Assembly: GCA_900175165.2 (NCBI GenBank)
Contig: FWWN02000129.1
Location: 1-64,000 of the forward strand
Direction: 5' to 3'
Source: Rhizomucor pusillus
Lineage: Eukaryota; Mucoromycota; Mucoromycetes; Mucorales; Lichtheimiaceae
Length of the DNA stretch: 64,000 nucleotides
Shown here: positions 21,683-33,029 of the stretch, one piece after another
Layout of the letters: every line of letters starts with the position of its first letter
Numbering within the stretch: the first letter of the stretch is position 1
Program-made: the position numbers and the translations under genes
Notes under the pieces: generated by a model
The model's database searches: none
Seen by the model: only the letters and a program-made list of their open reading frames with translations
What the model was told of the DNA's origin: nothing

Positions 21683-21955
21683 TGGTTGAAGAAAAGGATC
21701 GGGTGGCGCGATGTTTTGACTTTAAAAGAAGGAAACAAAGTGAGGACGATGCCGGAGGGACAGCTTAGCAGCACGGTCCGTGAGGAGAGATCTTCAAGCG
21801 GTGGTGGCCCTTGCCCTCTACCCGTTTGAGTCATCGTCCCTTCCGAAAGGTTGCACAATACGTCATACATTTCCGCCACGTTTTTTTTTGCTCTCAGGCA
21901 CAATACTTGTTTTTTATTGACGAAAATAGCAACAACAATAACGATGATGATCAAA

Positions 21956-24900
21956 TTAGGTGTACAATTCCTGGACAGTGTCGCCAATAAAGGGAACGGA
22001 TTCTCCTTGGAGATTGATATTTTCTAAAAAGTGGAGAGGGAATTCAACCAGGTGGCCACGGATTTTGCTGAGCTCCTCCCGGATTACGTCCACAGGCATA
22101 TCGGGATCGAAAACGTGACCAATGTCAACTTTGCTTGGGTCGGGGTAGAACGCGTGGTATTCTTCCCAGTTGGTAACTGCGCGCATGCGTATTAGTTAAC
22201 TACTCTAATCGTTGAGAATATCACGATCCTTACCGCTATCTTCAGGTACACAGTGGAACACGTTGCGGAAAGCATCGGTGTTTGTCTTGGCTGTGTTGTT
22301 CCACAAGGCAAGTGATTCTTCAGAGAGGGGATCCATTACAAGGCGGTCCTCCTTGGTGCCAGTGTGATCGACCTGAGGGACAGGAAGAGGCAGCATTGCA
22401 TTGTTGACTGTATCCAAATCCTGTGGTGGCATCAATCCCAAGTGTTCTTTCCATAGTTGACGGCGCAACGTAGCAGCAAATTTGGCAGCCTCGTACTACA
22501 TACAATCAAACTAATTAATTGATAATCTTTGCAGAATATCAAGCTTTTGCTTACATAATGTCCGTTCATCTGGGATGGGATCGTTTCTTGGTCTTCGACA
22601 ATCAATGCAATTTCAGAGTCTCTGTCGCCGCATTGAGAACGATCGTTGAGGTTGGCAGAGCCCATAATGACGACCTTGTCTGTAAATACATGTTAATATC
22701 GCTGTATTTTGCATCTCATACATATTTCCGTCACTTGCCGTCAGCAATCAACAGCTTTGCGTGGATGTAGCATTCTTCAGAGACGTAACCATCACGCTCG
22801 ATCTTTTCGGCATCAGCGTCGCGAGGCTGGGAAGTTGGGGTATCAACAAGCCATGGTTCTCGCTTGATATCACCTCCCTGCATGGCGTTATCTGAAATGA
22901 TATCCTTGGCAATGCATTCTTCGGCGTTAAAGACTTCCTTGGAACGCTTGACGCTCACGGGGATGTCGTTGCCTCCCTCGGTGATCTCGGTAGACGCGAC
23001 CTGTTCCTCCATGCTAGGCTCGTCGTTGGCAGAGTAACCAGCGGCGCGTACCATCATTTCTTCAAGCTTGCGGCGGTGGATACGGTCATAGCTACGCAAG
23101 CTGTAGAATCGAATGTATTCGTGAGGGTCAATGTTGGCAGCCTTTAGCTTTTCAATAATACTCTGGCCACCGCGGCAGATGGAAATGTACTGATAATGCA
23201 TAACCAATCTACATAGCTAAGATGTTAGCACAGCAAAGCTCAGCCTTTTCTCCTGTTAGCAATATACCTGGCGGTAGCAGCTTCCTTTGTAGACAGATCT
23301 GCAGGGAATGCAGGCATCAACGGCATAAGAACGAATACCTTGAAAGGCTCGCCTTCTTCCTTGGCACGGATGATACGTTTCACGATAGCTTGACCAATTT
23401 GGTTCTTGAGTATATTATCATCCTTTTCTTCGGTGGCAGTAACTGTATACAGATATGATGGTGTTAGCAAGAATGTATTCTACAGATGGCATTGTTTTAA
23501 GATACTTGCTGAAGAACTGGTTTTCAATGTAGACGTAGTGTTTGGCGTCATGAATGGTGCTAATGTATGCGTTTTGAATCGAGTGCTAAGCAAAAAACGA
23601 CTTGTTAGTGTATTTGACATCACCTAACATGCGCTCTTAGTATGGACTTACCTCGGTGTCAGTGCCAATACTCCATTCACCGACGCTTCGAAGAACCTGG
23701 CAACGGACATTGCCCTTGACACCTCTTGTACCGTGTTCAAAGCGACGGTAATGGTAGTGCTCGTTCTCGTCGGGAAGCTTGAAGCGCTGATGACCAGCCA
23801 AACCGCCAAGAGGAGGTCTCAAGAATGGAACGCGGTCTTTATCCATTGCCTTTTCGTGCTTGATAAAATTCCATCGTTCGCAGAAGTGTCGAGCGACATC
23901 CAGAACGGGACCACCGAGCTATATGCGCAGGAAATTGTTTCAATATTCACGGAAAGTTAGTTCCGTTTCATCGCAGCCAACTTACCATACACAAAGACAT
24001 ATCGTGCCAAGGCATACGAGGAGTAACTGTCTTGTCGATGAGATGCATCGACCAGTTCTTGACTAGAACCACGTGTAAGGCTCCATCCCTTGTATATGTA
24101 CTTTTAAAGCAATTTACCTTCTTTGAAATCGCACACTCTAGCATCGCTGTAATCCTGGCCTGCAAAAGAAAGAACAATGAGCATCTCGATAGCTTTCACT
24201 TTGTGGAACTACATACCAGGGAAGACTTCATCGCCAGCCTTGGGTCCTTGGTAGTCTGCGAGAGCGTGGTTGTGTGTATCCCAACGACTAAATATCGTTA
24301 GCCATTTGATCTAACAAGCACACGCGCCGCCGCTTACCCAAAGCACAAGTCAATACCGCCGAGGAATGCGATTCTGTTATCAACAACAACGAACTTTTCG
24401 TGATGCGACCAGAAGAAAGTACCACCAATGGCGTGGTCAGGATGTCTTTGGACTGTACATATATACTTGAATTAAACGTATGCTTTGATTTTCAAATAAT
24501 AAGTACGCATTTTACCAATGATATTTTCGTGCAAGTCTTGGAGAGCTTCCTTGGTGTGCTTACTATCCAAGGTCAGTGCCAGCTCGACTTCCTATTGGAC
24601 AAACGCGGTTAGAGGCATAACATCTTTGCACGTGATTAAACAAGAAACTCGCACACCTTGTACACAACAATGAAAATCTTGACACCTTGCTCAGCCTTGC
24701 GTTTGAGCAATCTATCAATACGGTACTCTGGGTATTTTGATGGAGGTCGACGAAGATACTTTTCAAAGATTCGTTAGCAGCTGCGGCGGCGGCGAGGAGG
24801 AGGAGGATGCATTGCTGCTGTGCACACAACTTACCAGTTCGGGTGTCTAACGCATCGATCCAAGTTCACATTTAGTGTCACCTATACTAGCATCGCACTA

Positions 24901-25244
24901 TTCATACTACTGACCAGCCACCAATCTTCGATGAAGACGACGTGTTGCGCGCTCTCGATTGCCTCTGACACGGCCCTGCATGTACATTGCATGCACAGTT
25001 AGCTATAACCCGAAGCATTGTTCGACAGGACGCACCAGCAGTAATCGTGACCATCGACAAAGAACTTGACTTGAGCACCGTGACGAACGGGCGCAAACGA
25101 TCCAAATCTATGGAAAGTGGTCTGATACTTGTGTTCACGCTCATCCTCGTTCTCTTCGTGCTGGTTCACGGCGTTGTAAAACTTGTTGTGGATGCTCTTT
25201 ACAAAGTCGCTGCAAAGAGACACTACGCCAGAAACGCACGACAT
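21956..25244 (-). CDS. Phospholipase D, double-HKD type, lacking PX/PH domains
   Basis: Hydrolyses phosphatidylcholine to phosphatidic acid. Sixteen exons run from 25244 to 21956 and sum to 786 residues. Early exons: 25244–25036, 24975–24915, 24846–24835 (12 nt, TPEL), 24758–24657, 24591–24516, 24452–24338. Later exons: 23918–23652, 23585–23510, 23442–23268, 23208–22739, 22679–22555, 22495–22234, 22176–21956. The N-terminus carries [21 protein letters not shown] and [22 protein letters not shown]. Catalytic motif 1 is HHEKFVVVD (near residue 168). Motif 2 is HAKLLIADD joined to [14 protein letters not shown] (near 577–595). Both have intact His, Lys and Asp. The protein starts directly before the catalytic region, so the PX and PH domains of animal and yeast PLD1 are absent. 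Two introns begin with GCAAGT (at 23509 and 22738). Confidence 0.93.
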
Positions 25245-26175
25245 GGTTGCACTAGCAAAGAAGGAAGAAAAGAAGAAAAGAAGAAAGAAAGGTAGCTTTA
25301 AGGTAAAAAAAAAAAAAAAAAGAGGCGCCGGATGCGTGAGGCGGATATTCTTCTCTTGGTGCCGTGTAACAGTGGAAATGCAGAGTAAACGAGAGTTCGG
25401 CCGCCGGTTTAACAGAAAACAAACCTGGTTTTCTGTCTGTCTGTGTGTGCATACAGTCTGCGTAGCTAAACGTTCGTTGTCGTTTCTCTGCATATTCCTG
25501 CTATGTTGCCTAAAGAACGTTTTTTCCAGGAGCTGATGAAATGAGGACTAAAAAGCAACCCACGCACGTACGCAAATGTATGTACACAATTCTGTGTTGA
25601 CATGAATGCCCCGTCAAATGCAGCATCGACAGTAAAGGAGCAGCGCCGAGTGTCGTACAGAACCAAGACTTTAATGTGTGCTCGACAGGACAGACAAAGA
25701 GCGCCGCCTCCCGATGAAGAAAGAAAGCGGCTGGTACTCAGTCGTTTAAGAGAAGCTTGACCGAGATGTAACTATATTTCAGTGGGCAGGTCTTTTTCAC
25801 TTTAGACAGAGTCATACGACGAAATTTAAGGGGCTGGAAGGCTGGATATGCTACACTCCGAGAACCAGAAAAACTTATATCGATGGTGACACCATGTATG
25901 AACGAGCCCTTACAATGTTGGACAGTAGCTTCCGTTCCTTTAGCCGATCTTCCGATTGGCATGACACACGCAACCAGATTGCACATTGCTCTTCCAGCTA
26001 CGCGATCCAGCGCTTCTGTTGTCTGCATAGTTTTTCTTTTTGCGGAGACTCGAGCTTGTTGCATAGTTAAATGAGAGAGAATACATATATTGTCGTGATA
26101 GATTCTATGTAAACTTTTTTCTTTTTCCTTCCTCCCTTTTAGGTATAACAGCTACAGGAATATATAAAGTACATT
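25245..26175. other. Phospholipase D upstream region and VPS1 3' flank
   Basis: 930 nt. A purine tract (25255–25325, pyrimidine-rich on the PLD coding strand) lies just upstream of the PLD start and fits a leader/promoter. A minus-strand frame (25738–26064, 108 codons) and an overlapping plus-strand frame (25883–26074) show no domain and are not called. Confidence 0.45.
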
Positions 26176-28981
26176 TTACACGGCGCTGTTGACAATTTCA
26201 AAAGCTTGTTTGTAAACGTCCAGCAGCGTCTTGCATTTTTCACGCTCGGCCGCCACGCCTTCATCTTCCTGCAAGAGTTCCTTGAAGAGCTCTTCCTTGT
26301 AGAGCGATGCTACCAGACGGTTCTGGATAGACTCGCGGGAATGGTTTACCAACAAATGCATGATGGCCTTGGGTACCAAATCTTGGATATTTTTCCGCAC
26401 GATATTAAAGTAGCTTGTAATCAGCGTTCCTAGCAGAATTTTGTCAGCACGACCACTTCTTTTCAAGAAAGAAAAGCAAAATCCACAATGATGGTGCTTA
26501 CGGATGAGTTGTATTTCAATCTCTTCACGTTCTGATGCTTGTAACTCTTCATCGTTAGTGTTGAGGGAAGTCTGTTCGAACTTCCGTTCCAGCTCGGATT
26601 CCATCATGCTGGTAACTGAGACTGGAGCAGAGAATGAAGCATTGTTCACAGTCTCTTGAGGCCCCAACGCTGGTCGCTCGTTCTTGTTGGCACCGCCAAA
26701 GAAGTAAGTCAAAAATGAATCCTTGTGGGCATCGTTAGCAACACCGTTCTCCTTTGGCACGAAACCGTTTGGAGTCGGATGCATTTCTTCCTCTGCGTGC
26801 AGAGCATTTATCACATTGTTAACAGGAGGTGCAGCCTTGGGAGCAATCTAGAAAGTATGCCAGAGTTTGCAGTAAGCATTTATTGTATGTAGCAAAAAGT
26901 GTTGCGCTAAGGTCTCACCTTTCGTCTGTCTAATTTCTTCTTCCTCTTGGATTCGTTTTCTAATGCAGCCATGGCTCCAGCAGCACCCAGAAAATCTGGA
27001 TGGTTGGTGTTGATGTAGGCTCTCTCGATAGAAATCAGGCTTTGCACATAGTTGGATGTAGGACCCAACCGCTCTCGCAAAAGTTCAGACACCACTTCAA
27101 CTAGTTTGGTATGCAGTCGGGGGTATCTCAAAAGTTCCTAGTTGAATCATAGTCATGAGTATGTATTAAGTGGATGTGCTGTTTTCTTTGCACGTACCTT
27201 GTTGTCTGAAATGTGGCAAATTTTCATGAGTTCTTCGTAGACAAGTTCTACACATCGCAGACTGGGTGTCTCTAGTAATTTGATCTGTGGCCGTACGAGA
27301 AGATCAAATGCAAGTTCTGGTACAAAGAGCGACGGCCGAGGACCTGTCGAGTTGCGGATAGCTGTGCGGATGTCGTTGTCTGTCAAGTTGGCGCATGGAT
27401 GAATGGCGTCCAAAGCACTTCCAAATACATTGTTGAAAATGAAATAAATTCGAGCACCACCGCATCTAATTGAAATCAAGAGTCAGTGGACATTTGATCT
27501 GCTTCTCTCAATACATACAGCTCCTTGGTCGACATTTCCGCAGATGTACCATCAATGGCAGCAAGGAAATCGTTTGAAAATTTCGTCAGCAGTTTCAAGA
27601 TCAAGGAACCCTACAAAAATCCATCCATCGTTCGTTCAGTCTATTGTATCGTACATCGTAACGGGTACTGGTAACTCACTCGATGGGCAGCACCGGTGGA
27701 AAAGGTCGGATCGCCATATTGACTCAATTCCTGCTGGGTCTGACTAACAAGTGCACTCAACTTTGTTCGGAGTTCTGGCAATTTCTCCTTGATTCTGTTG
27801 TAGAGGATCTATACACTCAAGTCAATTACCTCGCTCAATTTTTAACGAACCAAACTTGGGAACTTACATTGTTAAGCTGCTTGCTTAGATACTTTGTACC
27901 ACATCTGGCTGCAATGCTTTTGTATGCCGGGTGCTGATGGAAGAATTCTGTTTCTGCCTGAAGTGCTTCGGACATGGGCTTGTTGGTAAGGATATCCTGC
28001 TGGCTGCGGTTGACAACACCAATGAAGCCAAGCTTCAGCGGATATGATCGACCCATTAGCACGTCCAATGCGTTCGTTCCAGCATCCATAAGATCCAGCT
28101 TTGTAAGCACGCCGATAGTCCTCTTGCCTGTTGATTAAAATAAAATCAGAAATCACATGGCTCTAATTTACACAGCGAAGTCGGACGCATACCTTGCGGA
28201 TCGACCTGTCGTGCCAGTTTCAAACTGTCAGAGTTGGCAACGTCCATGTTCGCAGGCGTTACAGCCAGGATGATACTAGCCATGCATTAGTGAGTTGATC
28301 CCCTCCACATGACTCTGCTGCCGTTGTTTTACCTGTTTGGATTCGAAATGAAATCCATAATCAAGGTTCGGATTTGCTTCTCAATATCGGACGGCTGGTC
28401 ACCTGTAGTACACATCGGGTTACTACGGCAGCAATGTAAGGTATGCACTGGTTCTGCATTTACCGATAGGAATCTGGGACGATGATTAGATATTGGTATC
28501 ACACTTTGCTAATTTTTTATACTGCGCTAGTATACACAAAATAAATAAACATATATACCTTGGTCAATCCAGGTAGGTCAACAAGGGTAAGCGTCAGCAC
28601 CCTGGGGGAATATATACGAAGGTGAATGGGCTGACGCGAGATACCCTTATTGGAACCAGCAAGTCTGCTTGTCTCTCGCTCAATCTCTTCACGGATCTCT
28701 GCAAAGTCGAAGAACTTTTTGTCTTTTATATGCAAAAACTCGCCGTATTCTTCCACGTCCGGTTGGCGTTGTGTTATGAGCTGGAGGATCAGTGGTCGCC
28801 TAGTTACTATGCCGCTGCCTCTAGGAAGAAAGTCGCGCTGGACGATGGTCTCCAGGACTGACGACTTGCCCGACGATTGCGATCCGACAACCACAATCTG
28901 CGGCAAGTCGAGGCTTTCGTAGGAGCTAATGGACGCAAGCGCTAGCTGAAGCTTGTTCGTAAGCTGTATCAAATCGTCCAT
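26176..28981 (-). CDS. VPS1: Dynamin-related GTPase Vps1
   Basis: Large GTPase for membrane scission in vacuolar sorting, endocytosis and peroxisome division. Eleven exons (28981–28559, 28473–28464, 28402–28333, 28275–28193, 28127–27868, 27808–27680, 27610–27519, 27465–27198, 27137–26919, 26847–26502, 26429–26176) sum to 717 residues. Visible are G1 GSQSSGKSS, switch [14 protein letters not shown]3 DLPG and G4 TKLDLMD. The dynamin middle domain contains [10 protein letters not shown], and the C-terminal GED contains [23 protein letters not shown]. Exon 2 is only 10 nt and supplies part of [16 protein letters not shown]. The last intron (26430–26501, 72 nt) is in frame without a stop; splicing it restores QLIRTLITSYF. 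No PH or Pro-rich domain is present, as expected for Vps1. An upstream in-frame ATG at 29005 would add eight residues. Confidence 0.95.
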
Positions 28982-31900
28982 TGACTGCGTGCCTGAGAGA
29001 AGCAAGAAAAGTTCACAGAAAATGGCTTGCTCAGGTCTGTGATCAAATGCCGCGATTAAGATTTCGCGGTGGCCCTGAAGCTTGCGTTGTTGTAGTCAGC
29101 TTAGATGTTGCGGGGTACAGGTCTGGAGAGCCCTATGATAAGCGTGAAAAGAAAGTTCAAGCAGTATATCCCAAACTACACGGATCAATAGTTTACACAT
29201 GAGTAGATGTTGTCTTTCAAAACTGTAAGCAACGATCATACATCTATTCTCCGAGATAAATATGTATATCTATTTTGTTGGAAGGTGCGCAAAATTAAAA
29301 AAGTGAGCATAACTTGAATACTCCAAAGTTGCCTTCCGCGTTCTTTGTAGCGTCCTGACTGGAAGATATCTCGATGCGGTAAGACTCGCAGGTTTAGGTA
29401 ATTTTCCCAGAATCCCAGTACCTTGGCTAAGTTAGCATTCTCGTAGATTTGCTATGGTCTAAAGACAGTGTCGACGATAGAGCACCACAGTACCTGTGGC
29501 TCTTTTGTTTAGATGCATGAGAATCCGGTGTCATTATTCCTGGTCATCTAATTGCGGGTGGTATATAGTCCTTTCTTACAGCCAAACGCAGCTTTTCAGT
29601 CATGACTGGATGGATCCTGCTACATATAAATGCTTCTGCGCCTCTACACCAAGCCTGGTATGTACATTCTCGCCAAATGTCGCGTGGAAGTTCTGGATAG
29701 TAGGAAGTTCTGATTTAACAAGATCCCACCAGAGCTGCGGGTATCTTTCTGCCTTCCTTTGGCCTTCTTCGAAGAAGGCATCCCTTTAAAATCATGTAAG
29801 AAAAAAGAAACTTGAATTCGCCTTCCTAATTTAGCAAAAGAGGAAAAAAAATAGAGGTCTGAAAAATTTCTGTTCATCTTATTGGCCCCTAGAGCCCTCA
29901 AAGTCGAAAAATCGCTGTGGAAGCACTTTTTTTCTGGAGGCTGTAGCGATCTGAGGAGCGGGTGGAGCACCGGCTTTTTGATGAAAAACTATATTAATTA
30001 ATTTATACATCTTCCACATGCATTGGATGGAAAAGTGTATAACACGATATGGGCTACAAAATTAATGTTCACTTTTGGAGTTTGGCAGGCAGAACAGACA
30101 CCAATCTGAGGATTGGGACTTTGTTTTTTGCATATTCAGCATTGTAAATGACCTAGCTAATAACGAGCCGCTAGGTAGACGAGGGGTAGAGTTGTCAAAG
30201 CAAACTCTTGGGTGGAAAACAGACTACATTGAATGAGCAGATAAATTTATATGTCCTTAGGGTGGAAACATGCTGTATATATCAGAATGAGTGATGGAGT
30301 GTATATATGAGGATTTAAGGTGTTCAATTTATGGATTAAAGGGTTTGTATTCCGGAAATTCCCAGTGCCTTTGCGCGAAGCGCATCGCGACAAAGGAGAG
30401 CTCCAATACGTTCAGGAGATAAAGAGGTGAGCGCTACTGTTATGAATTTAACCGAAAATTACGGGCGTATGTGCGCTGCGACGCAGGAGCGCTAACATCA
30501 AATCAAAGAGTGGATTCCATCGAGCGTCAGTCTGAATAAACTGGAATTCGACGGCGCCGTGCTTGCAGTAGCGAAGCGGATGCAAAACCGCCGGAGAATG
30601 GGGGTTTATGAAGGCCAAGCGAGTAGCATAACGCCTCGAATTCACGTCCTTAAAAGACGAATTCATCCTGAAATTTATTGAACCTAGCAGGCTTTGTGCA
30701 ACTTTCTTCTTTGCTGCTCGATTTCATTTTGGATCGACAAAATCCAGAAATGTCAAGCTTTCGCATAGGTTTCCATGATTTTTTTTTCTCTGCATGCATA
30801 TAAAAGCTTCGAAAGACGAATCAACTGGAGTTTCGTCTCCAACTTAATGTTATACTTCCAAAATATTGCGTCAATGACGTTGCAACCATTGTGGTGAAAC
30901 CGGTCATGTTCGACGTTCCAGCAGACTATGCATCTACAACAATGTCGATGCGTACGTATTGCATGTCATACTGCGGTATATTATCATCGAGTGCTGTCAG
31001 TTGATATATAGATTACAAAGTAGATTGTGAAACAACGTTCGAAGTTCCCGGGATGTAAAGCACTGTCTCTGATAACAGAAAAATCTTTGTTGAGATGCCT
31101 ATAAAATGAGCAATCCTCCTACATTTCTTTTTTCTCTTCGTCTTCTACAGAAATAATGAAGAGAAATGCAAGTGCATATCATTCTATCCAAGCAAGTCTC
31201 CTCTCTGTATGTAGAAGCATCCCTCCGTCCAGGGCATGACTTTAAACTGCCCATGATACCTGCTGGTGCGCCGCCCCCCTTCATAAATGTATTTTTTTCA
31301 TACATTATCTTTTCCCTTTTGCCCCGACACGATGCGTGGTCCCCGCCAAGAGCGGGAAAACAATAAAGTTGTTTATTTCTCTCTTCAGTGTAATATTATC
31401 GAAATTACTTCTTGCAGCGATGTAAAAAGACTGTCAGCGTTCTAAGCAATTTTCAATTTGCTATACCGATTCTATAGCTGCATTGTCCTGGATCAAGGAG
31501 AGATGTACCGTGAAATGGTACTGCTGCCTAGGAATAATATAACGGAGAAATGCGACTGACTATTAACTATATCTGGAGCCCGCAAAGCTGCCATCCGAGA
31601 GCGGGTTTTTTAGCCAGGCGAGCGCGACTCTCCCAAACGCTCTCTGCACTCTCCGCACCACGTAGTGGCCAGCGGCGTAATTACGGTTCTAGCTAGTCAG
31701 CAGCTCTTTGCATTGCAGCATATAATTTTTACTCGGATTTGATCTTTGACAGTATGAAAAAACAACCACATCGCTAGATCCGCCGCGTAGCCTTCAGATG
31801 CTATTCCTCGGTTGCAATCAGTAGTGACATCTTGAGCAGTCGGATGAGTCCAACGCTGTACGCAACAATGATAACCATCTCCCCGGGAGGAAACGTCCCT

Positions 31901-33029
31901 ATTGCGTCTCATACACTTGAAAACATGCTTTTCACCACTTCGCCATTGCGCACGACCTCGATGCCCGGCAATGAAACCGAGCAGCGACAAGGAACCCAGG
32001 GCCAAACAGAGGGTACCAACGTTGGCGCGCACACTGGGATCACATCTTCGATGAAACACCATACTTACCGGATGAATCCTAAAGATTTTTGCTGGTCTCG
32101 AACGCCACAACTCACCATCTCCCATTGTGTGCAGGCTCGTCGCCAAAGGCGATTGTTTATGAAGGGAAACGGTTATCATGCTGAAGGACGCCATATTATC
32201 AAAAGGCTCCCTGCACAGGCTATGCAACGGACCTTAAATACGAGACCATCTACCAAATGACAAAATGCTGCTCGACAACCATTGCTGTACTACCTCAAGC
32301 GGTCGAAGGGGTGCTCCAGCTTCGACATATCCATTGCACAACCAGTTTTGGCCAGTGTCTTATATACCATGTATTTCATTCGTAGGGCTTTCTTGAGGAT
32401 GCGGCAAATGATCTCATACAAAAGCACAGCAGCCAGGCTGTTGGCTTGCAGGCCGGTTCGAAACCCTTGGCGCCTAAGCTGTATAGGCGAGAATCATTTT
32501 GTCTGAAACTGCTTGTCAGACACAACAACCAGTATAGCAAATCATCACTCCGGTGAATTCGGTTATGTAGAAGGGATTTCTCCAAGAGTAGCAGTTCCTT
32601 GTTCTTCTACAGAATAAAACGTCCCACACCGAGTTTCACGTACTTTACGGTCTCCCCTTTCGTTCACAACTGCTACCTCAAAAAGTTATCCAAGAAGGAG
32701 GACAGGTGGAAAATTCCCAGTTGCATGTCATTGTGAAATATGTTTTCTTGTGTTTTCTTTTTTATACACTCTGTGCATATCGTCAAATATGATTGCAACT
32801 AAAGACAGAAATGCGTGAAATGTTTGAATGGTAGACCTATTCTTCCGAAATCGATGATCATAGACCCGCCCTTGTTTGAAACTTACTGTATCCGTAGAGG
32901 AAACAACCTTTTAATAAAGCAGTTCGCAGAAATGCTACAGTGAGTGAATAACTACAGCGCATGTACTCGTTGTAAAAGAGAAATAAAAGTAGATTTAAAA
33001 AAATGTGAACAGTACGTAGATGTACTGTA
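28982..33029. other. 4-kb gene-poor region
   Basis: No supportable gene. The longest frames are 31697–32227 (minus, 176 codons) and 31832–32260 (plus, 142 codons), which overlap on opposite strands. Neither shows a domain or a good exon chain. A TATA-like CTATAAAATG with a downstream pyrimidine tract occurs at 31090–31150, but only a short frame follows. The region includes the VPS1 promoter at its left end and the TTC7-type gene's 3' flank at its right. It may hold decayed genes. Confidence 0.45.

Noticed and set aside
25738..26074. Opposed small frames downstream of VPS1
   Set aside because: No domain, no splice support, and they overlap each other on opposite strands.
32440..32480. GGTTCGAAACC, similar to a tRNA B box
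   Set aside because: No A box at the right distance and no cloverleaf could be folded on either strand.
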